A stretch of 64,000 nucleotides of DNA from Closterium sp. Naga37s-1. Taxonomy: Eukaryota; Streptophyta; Zygnematophyceae; Desmidiales; Closteriaceae. The notes beneath the pieces are model-generated. The model saw nothing but the letters and a program-made list of their open reading frames with translations, made no database searches and was not told the DNA's origin. Shown here piece after piece: positions 1 to 10,301 of this stretch. A program made the position numbers and the translations under genes. The stretch lies in assembly GCA_947471745.1 (NCBI GenBank), contig CANJKZ010000174.1, positions 286,001-350,000 of the forward strand, given 5' to 3'. Position 1 is the first letter of the stretch. Each line of letters starts with the position of its first letter.

Positions 1-1756
1 GTCGAGGGGCTGTACCTCCGCCGTGCAGCCAGACGGGATGATCGCCGGCACGCAGTTGAGCTCGCGAAACCTCTCCTTTACGGCATCAGTGAGGTGACCG
101 CGGTACGAGTCCAGTACGACCATCGAGCTCCGCGCATGCCTCCCGAACCCAGGCTTTAGAAATGGCTTGACGCACTCCTCAAGCCATTGTATGACGCCGT
201 TGGCGTCCATCCAGCCGTTCTCGTGACACGACACGACCACATCTGCATAACAAACAAGCTTCTGTAAGTCTCTTTAAAAACAAAGACCGGTGTAAAGCAA
301 ACAAACAAGAATCCTGACTCACCCGGCGGGAACACCCCTTTCGGCACGGTCTTCCGCTTGAAAAAAACCCACGGCCTCAGCTTCATCCCGTCCGCCGTGC
401 ACGCCAACATCACGGTCACGCGCTCCTTCTGGTACCCTGCGCTCCTGATGGGCACCGACCGAACACCGGTTTGATCGACGGTAGTGGTGGCGGGCATCTC
501 CAGCCACAGCGGCGTCTGGTCGGCGTTGATAATCCACGTCGTCTCGATGCCGCGCTCCCGACGCTTGTCACGGACGAATTGCCAGAAGTTCTTGCATTGC
601 TCCGCGACATCTGCGGTTGAGCACAGTTACGGTTAGTGAGTAACAAGTGCATACACATGGCATAGAGAATAAAAATGATTCTTACGGGCGGCGGTTTTCT
701 GGGCGACCTTCGTCTTCATTCGCACGCTGAGATTCCACCGCCGACGGAACCGGTCCGACCACCGTTGGCTCCCTTTCCACTTCACGAGGGGGTAGAGAAT
801 CTTCATGAACTCCCGGACCACTCCTGCAGGCGGCCGACGGACACCGCGGTTCCCTTGCGTCGCCAGTCGAGCAGTCGCTCATACACCTTAATCTCCATCG
901 GGCGGTACCACGACGCCCTGCCGCGACCGTGCATGCGGCACCTGGCAGAGTGGGCTTCCTTGAGGAAATCAGCGGCACGCTTCCAGTTGGCGAGGCACTT
1001 GCGGTGGATGCCACTCTCGTGAGCCAGAGCGCGCACCGACACCGCCAAATCCAGCTGCGCGACCCACTTCAACTTCTCGGCGGCAGTATAGGCCTGACGC
1101 TTGTGGTCGTTGGGCTTGTGCCTGAGAGAGGGGGGGCGAGAATCACGGTTCTGTGAAGAAGGGTGAGGTCGCTTACGATTACGTGGAGGATAAGTTGGTA
1201 TCGGGAGTTTCTCGGGGAGGCCATCGCGTGACCAGTATTCGACGCCGTCGTCGTCGTCACCGCTCGGCGCACCCTCGGGAAACACATCCTCAGCAGTGCC
1301 GGCCTCAGTAGCGGCCTCGGTGTCGGCCTCAGTGCGCCAACCGTCCTCGGCGTCTTGCACGTCGTCATCAGCGCCGACTGCAGATTCATCCCACGTGAAA
1401 TCTTCTGGCTGGCCCCAACGTGGTGCTGGCGCTGGAGCGGGTATGTCAACATCGGGGCCCTTGTCATAATCCGGTTCCGACAGATACTCGTCGAACGCCG
1501 ATGGGAGCAGGAGCGTGAGCACGGGGTGGTTGTCGATGTGAGGGGCCACCGGACACGGAGGAACAGGAGGAACAGGAGGAGCAGGGGGAGTCGGAGGCAC
1601 TGGAGGAGCCGGAGGAGCAGGCGGCGCAGGAGGCTGTGGTGGCTCTGGAGGGTCTGGAGGTATGCGGCTATACCACCCGTCGGATGTAACACGGTACGCG
1701 GGCCTACTAGAAGGTTTTTTCTTGAAGAGAAAATGAGTGCCTGTGAATTCCGCCAT
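1..1756 (-). CDS. pogo/Tigger-like transposase (DDE_1 superfamily), partial, spliced
   Basis: The transposase has an ATG at 1756. Exons by splice signals are 1756-686, 610-323 and 242 to beyond base 1. The N-terminus has a proline-rich stretch (about residues 33-66), then an acidic region, then a psq/Brinker-type helix-turn-helix (about residues 220-265, around KLKWVAQLDLAVSVRALA). A CENP-B-like WSDRFRRRWNLSVRMKT segment follows. Exon 2 carries the first catalytic Asp in INADQTPLW and the family block ending FFKRKTVPKG. Exon 3 carries the second in VVLDSYRGHLTDAVKERF and ends near QPLD. The frame slips by one between the HTH exon and the VVREFMKIL segment near 810-830, so this copy is probably inactive unless a tiny intron lies there. 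Known biology: it binds the terminal repeats and moves the element into TA sites. Confidence 0.8.
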
Positions 1757-2149
1757 GGCTTCCGCAGCCAGGCGGGCGAGAAAATGAAGACTGAATCAAA
1801 AACTGCAACCCTGGGTGTTGAAATGGGAGATTGAAGGGGACCCCTTCTGGTTTGCGGCTCGGGGTCCTCGTCGATGAGAGACGAGTACACCCCTGCCCCA
1901 ACCCGCAGAGGAGGGTTGGGGGCACCATCCATGCTGCGCTGGCACGGCAGATTCCATCACGTTCTGGATGGTTCTGCCGAGATGCTCCTGCCTGGCAGCG
2001 CATGCCAACCTGATTGGGCCGCACGGCAGGTTTTGCATCAGCGCTGGCAGGTGCGTTGCACCGGGACGGGTTTTGTGCGGTGGGAAATCGAACCGCGGCA
2101 AGTTTCGACGTCATTCCATGCACGACCCCGCGTGCATGGTACAGTGCTG

Positions 2150-2314
2150 TACTCGCCTTCTCCACGGCTTCAGAATGATATCCTTTACAGAGAAATTCAT
2201 TTTTGCCTTTATAAAAGCGCCGGCGCTTATGGCCGTTACTCAATTACAAGCGCCCCCCTTAAAAAATAATAATTTATTATAAGCGCATATGCGCTACTAT
2301 CCGGGGTATTACGG
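2150..2314 (-). repeat. terminal and subterminal repeats of the pogo-like element
   Basis: The outer ~33 bases (2282-2314) are a terminal inverted repeat shared with both ends of the short element at 56593-61192. Inside lie several GCGCTTATAA / TTATAAGCGC copies, some palindromic (CGGCGCTTAT, GCGCATATGCGC). These are likely transposase-binding sites. The other end of this element is outside the window. Confidence 0.75.
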
Positions 2315-2316
2315 TA

Positions 2317-2443
2317 CCCTCTCATCCAGCAATTTAATCAACCTCTAGAACGAAGCAGGCCAGAGCATGCCAGCATACGGTAGGTATCATCCAGGGGAGC
2401 AGCATAGCAATCCCCCAGCATGTGCAAATCCTGCACGTGCATA
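2317..2443 (-). pseudogene. decayed tandem copy of the 3' end of the MAX2-like gene
   Basis: These ~125 bases match the last ~40 codons of the adjacent gene (2461-2580) at an offset of about 145 bases. Shared blocks include CTCATCCAGCA, GAAGCAGGCC, TAGCAATCCCCCAGCA and GTGCAAATC. On the minus strand it still reads DLHMLGDCYAAP, against DLHVLGDCYPAP in the gene, then loses the frame. Its left edge is exactly the TA target of the pogo-like element, so the transposon sits in the duplicated copy rather than in the gene. Confidence 0.8.
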
Positions 2444-2447
2444 TCAG

Positions 2448-5400
2448 TCAATCAGGATATCCTCTCTCATCCAGCACCCTAATCAGCCTTTGGAATGAAG
2501 CAGGCCTGAGCATGCCCGCATATGTGTCATCGGGAGGAGCGGGATAGCAATCCCCCAGCACGTGCAAATCGCGCATGCCTCTAGCCCCCCGCACCACCAC
2601 GTTCAGCAGATGCTCATTGGCTGTCGTGCAATGCACTGCCAGCTGGCGCAGCGACTGGCACGACCCGAGGATCCCAGCAGACGGCATCGACATGGATCGA
2701 CGGTTGAGATCGCAGTCCGACGGCGGCCAGTAGTGCAGCGATTCTAGCCCTGGCAGCAGCTGGATTCCATGCAGGTAGAACCGTTCCCAGGCCATCACAT
2801 CATAGGCTAGCCCAGGCGGGCAGCTCAGCGAATGCCCCACCACTTGTGTCAAATCAAGCCGCAAAAACCGCAGCGCCGGGTAGCCGGCCAGACAGGAAAG
2901 GCCGAAGCCCGCCGCCCCGGGGCCGGCTGCGAGCCGACAGTCGCCGTACACTCGGATGTGGACGTGGGTGAGTAGGGGGCAGTGGAGGAGGCCGGCAGAG
3001 GGGAGTTGAGAGAGGAGGGTGCCCAGGGCGGCGAGGAGAGTGAGGGACTGCAGAGCAGGCCATTGGGAAGAGTCTGGTGCGGTGGACGGGTGTTGTGCTG
3101 CTCCTGAGCCGTACAGCAGCTCTTCTGAACTGTCTGCTCCTGCCCTGCCTTCCAGTCGCCGCCTCCCCCCTGCCTGCTTCACCATGCCCTCCCCTGCCCC
3201 TTCGCCAGCAGCACTACCAGCAGTACCGGTACCAGTACCATCAGCACCATCACCATTTCCATCTGCACCGCTTCGAACCGGGGAAACGGGAGCCACGCTG
3301 CTGTTCGGGCAGAACCAGTCACAGGAGCAGTGCAGGTGCTGCAGCGTGCTTCTAACGGGGGAAAGAGCCCTGAGCACCGCTGCTGTGGGCAAATTACAGC
3401 ACTTCACTACAGTCACCCGGACCAGCGAGTGCCGGCACACCCGAGCCACAGCCTCCAGGCTCGGCGGGGTCAGGTCCGGGCAGCCCCAGATGCTGAGTTC
3501 CTTGAGGCGTGGGCAGGAGAGGGCGAGGGGGAGCAGGCAGCGCAGGGGAAGTGAGGGGGCTTGCCAGAAGTCGAGAGCTTCAAGGCCATGAGGGAGGATG
3601 GTGGAGGTGGAGGAAAGGGTGGTGGGGGCAGCTTGTGATGCTGACGAGGATGATGCGGCTACGGAGAATGGTGGTTTCACGGATGATCCCTGTCCAGATG
3701 TACCTTCCCCAGATGTACCTTCCCCTGATGCAGGCACTGGCGCCAGGGAATCGTTATGGGCGAAAACCAACTGTCCCAGACGCAGCCGCTTCAGGTTCGG
3801 ACTCAGCTGCCCCAGACTCACTGTTGCAGTTACCCCACCCCTCTCCCCCCCACCACCAGCACCACCAGCACAAGCAGCAGCAGCGCCGCCGAATAGACTC
3901 ACATCTGCCCCCCTCAAATACTGCGCCGGCCGCAAATCCAGCTCCTCCAACCCCGGCAACCGCACTAAAAACGACCGAATGCCGCCCGGCGTGACCCGCG
4001 CATCCATATCGGGCGGCAGCGCATTGTCATGGTCCCCGAGCGCGAGCGACAATCCCGAGGGCGCCGCCCAGAGGGACGAATCCACCAGCTGCAGCGCAGT
4101 CAGCACCGGACACCTCTCAGCTATCTCAATTAGGGTTTCGTCTGAGAGGGAATCGGAGAGGCGCGGGTCGAATTCGACGAGGCAGCGGAAGGAGAGGAGG
4201 GTGCGGCCAGCGGAAGAGAGGATTGAGCGGATGTTTGATGCTTTGAAGGCGCCGGGGGAGGACTTGAGGAGGTTCAGGTGGCGCAGGGCGGAGATGGGCG
4301 CGGAGGTGCGGGGGAGAGGCGCGCGGGGGGGCTTGTAGGGGGGTTCCGCTGCTGCTGCTCCTCCTGCTCCTGTGGCCGAAGCAACAGCAGCAGCAGCAGC
4401 GGCGGCGGCGGTGGCGGCAGCGGTGGCGGCGGCGGCAGCAGCAGCAATGGCAGCGGCGGCCTGGGGGGCGGTAGTGAAGGCATCAGTAACGTGATCAGGG
4501 AAGCACGTGAACTCCGACAGGTCTATGCTCTGTACTCTGCTGCACATCACCAGTAGTGGAGTCAGCTCTAGGGTTCCTAGCGGGTTCGCATTCAGATTAG
4601 GGTTGTTATTGTTGTTTGCTCTTTGCTCTGCTGCTGCTGCAGCTGCTTCCGCTGCAGAAAACTCGTGCCAGCGGATCAAAGCCACGTGCTCCAACCCCGG
4701 CCACGTGGCCGCCACGCACTGCAAGTCGTTCCGGTCCCGCACGTGCACGCGGAGAGAGGTCACCCGCGGGAAGGCCGCGCGGAGCGCGGTAGCTACCGCG
4801 AGCGCGGGGCCCGCGAGCAGGAGCGGCTGCCCGCAGGGTGGGCAGAGAGAGAGGTCTAGTCGGCGCACGTTGGGGAAGCATCGCGGAAGCTCCAGGAGGT
4901 CCGCGAGGGAGCGGCGGACGGAGAGGGAGGTGCGCGTGAGGCGCTCGCTCGTGCGCCATCGCCGCGAGACGAGCGCGCAGCAGTTGCGCGCGCGCGCGTC
5001 CAAGACCCGCGCGATGATCTCGAGAATGACCTCGTCGGGGAGTAACCCCTCCGTCGTGCTCTCCGCCGCTGCCACGTCAGCCTTCGGTGCGTGCGCTGCG
5101 GCTTCTCCAGCTCGCTCCACGTCATCTCCGCCTTCAACAGCCACGTCAGCTTCGCCTTCGCGACACGTATCAGCCGCATCCCGGCCGTCGTCACCCGCAA
5201 CCCCAACTTCCAGGAACCTTCTAAGGCCCAACAATTGATTCGTTGAGATACCGAACCCTAACCCGTTAGCTGCCGCACATAGTGGGTTCGCGTTCATGGA
5301 AGCTTGAGACAATGGATGCGCGGACAACGAGGACGCGTATAACGAGGTCGCGTATATCGAGGACGCAGGATTGACGGCTGTTTCAAACCCGCCGCCCTCG

Positions 5401-6041
5401 TCACCCCCCTCCTCAACGGCTCCGCGAAAAAAGGCGTCATCGTTTCCATCAACGGACGTACAATTTATATCCGCTAAACCGTTATCCTCCTCTAAATCTT
5501 CGCTAAATCCGTCATCCTCCTCCTCCTCCGCCTCCTCCTCCTCTCCCTCGTCCTCCTCTGCTCTCCCCTCATCACCCGCTCCGCTGTCCCTCTCATTCAC
5601 CGAAAAACCGGGAACTCTTGACGACATAAAACTCCCTCCCTCCGCGAGATCAAGCTCACTCGAACTCCGTCCCCGCTTCCTGCTAGCTCCGCCAATCGCG
5701 TCGCAGTTTGGATGACCGTTGATGTCACCGGTACCATGATCGCCCGTAACATGACGGTTCGTACCATCACCGCTCGTACATTGACCGATCGTATCGTGAC
5801 CGTTGAAGTAACTCTCGCCTCCACCATTCCCACCCTCCTCCACCTCTCCCTCCACATCTTCCTCCGCCTCCTCGCTTTCCACGTCGAAATCGCTATCCAA
5901 ATCTCCCCCGCTCAAATCATTCGCCATATCCCCTCCTCCACTGCTTCTACCCTCCTGCTCCTCCGCGACCGCCTCTCTCTCCACACCCGCCGCTTCCTCC
6001 CACATACGCCTCCTAACGAACACGCCGTTACTCGCGCTCAT
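2448..6041 (-). CDS. MAX2: MAX2/D3-type F-box leucine-rich-repeat protein (strigolactone/karrikin signalling)
   Basis: An uninterrupted 1197-aa frame from an ATG at 6041; no intron, as is usual for MAX2. An F-box starts near residue 333 (LLPDEVILEIIARVL, then ARNCCALVSRRW). Leucine-rich repeats follow, and a highly characteristic C-terminus: FGLSCLAGYPAL, then WERFYLHGIQLLPGLESLHYW, NRRSMSMPSAGIL and GDCYPAPPDDT. Known role of the family: substrate receptor of an SCF ubiquitin ligase that works with D14/KAI2 hydrolases to degrade SMXL/D53 repressors in the nucleus. Plant MAX2 proteins are about 700 aa. The excess here is a ~330-aa acidic N-terminal extension (Glu/Asp/Gly-rich, with an SRKRGRSSSE stretch), an alanine tract, and Gly/Ser-rich loops between repeats. 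It may start further in, but no nearer ATG is clearly better. Family call is strong; the extension is unexplained. Confidence 0.9.
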   Translation of the reverse strand: MSASNGVFVRRRMWEEAAGVEREAVAEEQEGRSSGGGDMANDLSGGDLDSDFDVESEEAEEDVEGEVEEGGNGGGESYFNGHDTIGQCTSGDGTNRHVTGDHGTGDINGHPNCDAIGGASRKRGRSSSELDLAEGGSFMSSRVPGFSVNERDSGAGDEGRAEEDEGEEEEAEEEEDDGFSEDLEEDNGLADINCTSVDGNDDAFFRGAVEEGGDEGGGFETAVNPASSIYATSLYASSLSAHPLSQASMNANPLCAAANGLGFGISTNQLLGLRRFLEVGVAGDDGRDAADTCREGEADVAVEGGDDVERAGEAAAHAPKADVAAAESTTEGLLPDEVILEIIARVLDARARNCCALVSRRWRTSERLTRTSLSVRRSLADLLELPRCFPNVRRLDLSLCPPCGQPLLLAGPALAVATALRAAFPRVTSLRVHVRDRNDLQCVAATWPGLEHVALIRWHEFSAAEAAAAAAEQRANNNNNPNLNANPLGTLELTPLLVMCSRVQSIDLSEFTCFPDHVTDAFTTAPQAAAAIAAAAAAATAAATAAAAAAAAVASATGAGGAAAAEPPYKPPRAPLPRTSAPISALRHLNLLKSSPGAFKASNIRSILSSAGRTLLSFRCLVEFDPRLSDSLSDETLIEIAERCPVLTALQLVDSSLWAAPSGLSLALGDHDNALPPDMDARVTPGGIRSFLVRLPGLEELDLRPAQYLRGADVSLFGGAAAACAGGAGGGGERGGVTATVSLGQLSPNLKRLRLGQLVFAHNDSLAPVPASGEGTSGEGTSGQGSSVKPPFSVAASSSSASQAAPTTLSSTSTILPHGLEALDFWQAPSLPLRCLLPLALSCPRLKELSIWGCPDLTPPSLEAVARVCRHSLVRVTVVKCCNLPTAAVLRALSPVRSTLQHLHCSCDWFCPNSSVAPVSPVRSGADGNGDGADGTGTGTAGSAAGEGAGEGMVKQAGGRRRLEGRAGADSSEELLYGSGAAQHPSTAPDSSQWPALQSLTLLAALGTLLSQLPSAGLLHCPLLTHVHIRVYGDCRLAAGPGAAGFGLSCLAGYPALRFLRLDLTQVVGHSLSCPPGLAYDVMAWERFYLHGIQLLPGLESLHYWPPSDCDLNRRSMSMPSAGILGSCQSLRQLAVHCTTANEHLLNVVVRGARGMRDLHVLGDCYPAPPDDTYAGMLRPASFQRLIRVLDERGYPD
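4340..4460 (-). repeat. GCC/GCT trinucleotide tract encoding poly-alanine inside MAX2
   Basis: An almost pure GCN repeat (read as GCAGCAGCGGCGGCGGTG on the plus strand) encodes about 40 alanines in the LRR region of the MAX2-like protein. Such tracts change length easily. This one lies in a surface-loop position that other MAX2 proteins lack. Confidence 0.8.
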
Positions 6042-6681
6042 CCTGGACCTCCAGCTTCACGTCTGCACGCTGAATTGCTTGCAATAGATGTTCTAGTCAG
6101 TGTCCTGTGCGACAGTACGTCACTAGTTTTTTTTTCCTGCAGCTGCTTTTCGCTAAAGACGGCTTCACTTGGATTTCCTTCGCAGCGCACGAGGCCTGTC
6201 TGTCAACTGATTCAGCCGCGGCTAGTTCAACGTTTGCTCAGCATCGCGCAACAGCTTGGCAGGAATAAGCAGTCCGTCATTTGGTTTGCCGAACAAGCAC
6301 TGGGGAATGAGGACAAGCATCCATCACATCACGTGTATCTACATGACAACAACACAATCTGAACCTACAAGTTGGAATGGTGGCGAGATCATCCGAAAAT
6401 ACTAGGAGCTCTCAAAATCGTGTGAAGGGCATTGCAACTTTGTACGGAAGGCAAGGGAGAGAGGCCAGACAGAGAGGAGAGAACAGCAGAGGCCATCACG
6501 GGGGATAACGCCGTGGCGGGAGAGGGAAGGGGGGAGCGGGGAGAGGGGAGCGAGGAAAGGGGAGGGGGACGAGGGGTGGGGGAGCTGGGAGCGGGGAAAA
6601 GTGGAACATGATGGGAAAGAGGCTGACAGGCAGGCGTGGTCCTGACGAGAAGCAGACAAGCCTGGTTGTGGCGAAAACAAG
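6042..6681. other. upstream region of MAX2-like gene; no gene seen
   Basis: This stretch holds the 5' flank and probable leader of the minus-strand gene, then a purine-rich low-complexity tract (about 6455-6600, GGGGAGCGGGGAGAGGGG type). I see no coding region. The last bases contain a short AGAAGCAGACAAGC / GTGGCGAAAACAAG pattern that recurs just after the gypsy element (19787-19870). The element therefore entered a locally repetitive site. Confidence 0.5.
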
Positions 6682-7032
6682 TGCAAGGAAATTTCCTTTT
6701 CCTTACTTCGCGTCCCTCCTCAGCGCGTACACCACTGTTTTCCACCAACACCACCCAACAATAATCCGTTACCACTCGCGACACTCGCCTCGACACTGTT
6801 CCCGCAACTGTTCACGACGCGACCCAACCTCACGGTCGGTTGGTAACCCGCGCTCCGGACCTCCGCCTCGACAATCCCCAACCTCGGTGCTAAGCCCGTC
6901 GCGCACCCCATTCTCCACACATTACCGTTACCACTGTAGTTTCGCTATATATTCTTCGCTCATACCTTCGCTCATTGTACTCTTGCTTCGATAGTGCAAT
7001 TCTCGCTCGCTCACTCAATTGCACTCGTAACA
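6682..7032 (+). repeat. 5' LTR of gypsy element
   Basis: A 351-bp repeat beginning TGCAAGGAAATTTCC and ending ACTCGTAACA. It matches 19428-19778 almost base for base. It includes CTATATATTC, a plausible TATA region for the element's own transcript. Confidence 0.92.
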
Positions 7033-7034
7033 CT

Positions 7035-7050
7035 TGGTATTCAGAGCCTA
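7035..7050 (+). promoter_or_regulatory. primer-binding site of gypsy element
   Basis: TGGTATTCAGAGC lies two bases after the 5' LTR. It resembles the initiator tRNA-Met site TGGTATCAGAGC used by most plant LTR elements. A run of about 19 G follows at 7105-7122 in the leader. Confidence 0.7.
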
Positions 7051-7226
7051 CGATCTCCTCTCGGACCGCACCCCCACCTTCGCTTCCCCACTATCTCAAA
7101 TTTGGGGGGGGGGGGGGGGGGGGGTAGACGTCACTCAGCGAACAAGCATCGCCGCTCGAAGTGCTCTCTCGTAAGCACGCACGGCCACGACAGAGGCTCT
7201 CGCTGAGCTTGCCCGACACCCCCGCC

Positions 7227-8392
7227 ATGGCTGAAATTAATCTCGCGATACTGACGCAAGAGCAGCTCGACCGTCTCGTGCGCCAACTCGAAGATTCGGC
7301 ACTCGAAATTGCGACACTCACGGCGGAACGCGACTCCGCTCGCCAGCAATCGACGGTGAATGCACCAGCACCAACAAATGCGCCTGCACAATCGGAAGAG
7401 CCGGTCGTCATCTCATCAGGCACACCGACACAGAACGACAGCGTGGGACAATGCTCAGGCATAGCCAGCGATGGCGCCGCTCACTCAATGCCTGGCATGG
7501 AGACAAATAGGGCCGCACCAAGCCCGAGTGAGCCTCGCGAAGCTCGTCGGCACGTGGAGTTTGCAGCAACAAGCGGCAACCACGACATCATGGCACCAAT
7601 GCCACTCAAGCCGCAGCGCCCGCCCTGTTTCGATCCAAGCCAACGTGGAGGTCCGACGGTTCAATCGTGGTTCTTCACAATGAACGTTTTTTTCGACGCA
7701 AATTACGTCGAGTCGGACGCGGCGAAGATTCGCTACGCCGTTTCGCTGCTGAGGGGCCCCGCCATGGACTGGTGGCGAGTCATCGTGACGTCGCCACGCA
7801 CCTACGAGCCACCGTCGCAAGACGAAGGGCCCACGGGCCCAGCCGTCACCTGGAGTTCATTTTGCGAGACAGCCCAGTACAGCACGTGGGATGCGTGGTG
7901 CGCAGGGCTTCGGGCGCGCTTCGAGCCGATCACGGCTTCTATTTCTGCGCGTCAGAGACTGCGTACTTGGCGGCAGCTCGGATAAGTTCAAGACTACAAG
8001 AGCGGTTTTCTCACATTATGCGAGCAAGGCGCTACATGCACGAAGCGGAGCGGGTGGACCGTTACGTCGGAGGGCTGAAGCCGGACATCTCGCACGAAAT
8101 CATGCTACGCGGGCTCTCGAATTTTAACAAGATCCTCGTGCTCGCCGAGAAAATCGACATTTTGCGCCGTCCGAGACCGGGGTCCTACTACGGACATCGT
8201 CCTCGGGGACCGATCGAGCACGCCACCGTACACGTCGTTGCGACGAATGCAGCTGCCGCGTTCTTTAAGGGGCGCTGCTTTGCTTGCAATTGGCCGGGCC
8301 ATCGCAAGAGCGAATGCCTAGAGGAGCTGAGGCGCCGCGGAACAGAGCAGGGGAGAGAGTCTCAGAGGCAGGGAAACGCCAGCAGTCAGTAG
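7227..8392 (+). CDS. gypsy gag region (fossil, broken)
   Basis: The region starts at the ATG of MAEINLAILTQEQLDRL. It contains a retrotransposon-gag segment (around FFTMNVFFDANYVESDA and GPAMDWWRV) and, near its end, a CCHC zinc knuckle (CFACNWPGHRKSEC). The frame is not intact. In this family gag forms the cytoplasmic particle that packages element RNA. Confidence 0.75.
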
Positions 8393-8477
8393 AAGTTGGG
8401 CCAAAAACTGACGAGACTGCCTGCTCGCCCAACCTCACCGAGTCACAGTACTGATTCACGCTATTGATCGGGCTTGG

Positions 8478-8845
8478 ATGAATAAGGAGGGTACAACGAC
8501 GGATTGCCCAGTACTGATCCACGGGAAAATACAGGGAGCAGCAGTGAAGATTTTTATAGACGGAGGCGCAAGTCACAGCTTAGTTAATACCGCGACTGCA
8601 CGGAAGCTGCAACTGGCACTTAGTCGGTGTTTACCGGAGATAGACGCACGCTTAGTTGACGGAACGCCGCTGGCCATACGAGATAAGGTGGAGAGAGTAA
8701 AAGTCCGCTGCGGGGGGAACTTCGGGTTTACACAGGAAATGCTCACGACGACATTGGATGGGCACGACATTTTACTGGGACGTGATTGGCTGCGACGGTA
8801 CAACCCGCGAATCGACTGGACGATAGGTAGCTACACTGTGCAAAG
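8478..8845 (+). CDS. gypsy aspartic protease region (fossil, cut by copia A)
   Basis: IDGGASHSLVNTATARKL is the retropepsin-like active-site motif, and HDILLGRDWLRRYNPRIDW is the usual end of the gypsy protease domain. Copia A inserted directly after this. The remaining pol domains resume to the right of it. Confidence 0.8.
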
Positions 8846-8976
8846 TGTCAAACTTATATGCTGCACATTGTGTAGTCTGTAGTGGGGTAGCCCGTATGGG
8901 GTACAACACAACTCAGGGTTAGTACTTGTACTCATTTTGCTGCTAGTTCATCTCATTCTTGTTTGTAACTTTAACA
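8846..8976 (+). repeat. 5' LTR of copia A
   Basis: A 131-bp repeat, TGTCAAACTTATATGC to GTAACTTTAACA, followed directly by the primer site TGGAATCAGAGCAGG. It is short for a copia LTR. Confidence 0.9.
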
Positions 8977-8999
8977 TGGAATCAGAGCAGGTTCCTTGG

Positions 9000-10260
9000 G
9001 CCCACCACCTGCTGCGCTACTAGTACCCCGTTTCCCTAGGCCCGTCGCGCCCCTAGGCCCGTCGCGCCCCTTAGGCCAGTCGTGCCACCGGCCCGTCGCG
9101 CTCATCGGCCCCTTCGCCCCTAGCCTGGCGCCCCGTAGGCCCATTGACCCCCGGCCCGTCGCCCCTAGCCCGTCGACCCCCGGCCCGTCGCCCTAGGCCC
9201 GTCGCCCCCGGCGAGTCGCCCGTCGCCACCTAGGCACGTCGCCCTGCGGCCCGTCGCCCGTCGCCCGTCGCCACCTAGCCCGGCGCCCCGTAGGCCCGTC
9301 GACCCCCGGCCCGTCGCCCCTAGCCCGTCGACCCCCGGCCCGTCGCCCTAGGCCCGTCGCTCCCGGCGAGTCGCCCGTCGCCACCTAGGCACGTCGCCCC
9401 GCGGCCCGTCGCCCGTCGCCACCTAGCCCGGCGCCTCGTAGGCCCATCGACTCCCGGCCCGTCGCCCCTAGCCCGTCGACCCCCGGCCCGTCGCCCCAGG
9501 CCCGTCGCCCCTGGCTCGTCGCCCGTCACCACCTAGCCCGACGCCCCGTAGACATGTCGACCCCCGGCCCGTCGCCCCTAGCCCGTCGACCCCCGGCTCG
9601 TCGTCCTAGGCACGTCGCCCTGCGGCCCGTCGCCCATCGCCACCCAGGCCCCTCGCGACCCACGGCCCCCCCTCTAGCGACCCACGACCCCTTGGCCCCT
9701 CGCGACTCACGCCCCCCCCCTCTCGTGACCCACGGCCCCTAGGCCCCTCGCAACCCACGGCCCCTCTCGCGACCCTAGGCCCCTAGCGACCCACGCCCCC
9801 TCTCGCGACCCTCGACACGCGACCCACGGCCCTTAGGCCCCTCGCGGCCCCTAGGCCCCTCGCGACCCACGGCCCCTCCCGCAACCCACGGCCCCTTGGC
9901 CCCTCGCCCCTTGGCCCCTCGGCCCTGTGGCCCCTCCTGTTTGGCCCCTCGGCCCCTAGCTTTGGCCCCTCGGCCCATAGGCCCCTCGGCCCCTCGACCC
10001 CTAGGCCCCTTGGCCCCTCGGCCTCGTGTTTGGCCCTTTGGCCCCTAGGCCCCTTGGCCCCTCGGCCCCGTGTTTGGCCCCTCGGCCCCGCCTCTTGGCC
10101 CCTCGGCCCCTAGACCTCTCGGCCCCTCGGCCCCTAGACCTCTCGGCCCCTCGGCCACTAGGACCCTTGGCCCCTCGGCCCCTTGGCCCCGCCACGCTCG
10201 TGTTTGGCCCCTCGGCCCCGCCCCTTGGCCCCTTGGCAACTGCTCCTGCACCTACTGCTA
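9000..10260 (+). repeat. GC-rich tandem repeats in the copia A leader
   Basis: Degenerate units of the type GGCCCGTCGCCCCTAG (to about 9650) grade into GGCCCCTCGGCCCCTAG (to about 10240). Two larger blocks near 9150-9400 and 9300-9550 are themselves near-duplicates. Several frames stay open on both strands only because of base composition, so I do not call genes here. The stretch ends just before the gag ATG. Confidence 0.85.
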
Positions 10261-10301
10261 CTGCTCTTGCTGCTACTGCTGCTCCTGAAGGCTGCGCCAC
10301 T

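Larger units (their letters stand above)
1..2314 (-). mobile_element. pogo/Tigger-like DNA transposon, 5' part (runs off left edge)
   Basis: This is a cut-and-paste DNA transposon of the Tc1/mariner-pogo group, read on the minus strand. Its 5' terminus is at 2314, where a terminal repeat (minus strand CCGTAATACCCCGGATAG) is followed by TA at 2315-2316, the target duplication expected of this group. Subterminal copies of a GCGCTTATAA-type motif lie at about 2210-2290. The transposase gene begins at 1756 and continues past base 1, so the other end is not visible. The same terminal repeat bounds a short non-coding element at 56593-61192, which shows that these belong to one family. Confidence 0.85.

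Noticed and set aside
4278-5238. Plus-strand frames opposite the MAX2-like gene
   Set aside because: GC-rich third positions of the real gene keep the other strand open; no domains.
6455-6600. Possible G-quadruplex promoter for MAX2
   Set aside because: The G-rich tract is about 400-550 bases upstream of the ATG, but it is mixed GA sequence and I see no other promoter element to support a function.
9000-10260. Open frames on both strands in the GC-rich leader (Pro/Ala/Arg-rich)
   Set aside because: Tandem repeats without stop triplets stay open in most frames; there is no start context, domain or splice support. The same holds for 20300-20990 and 51800-52700.
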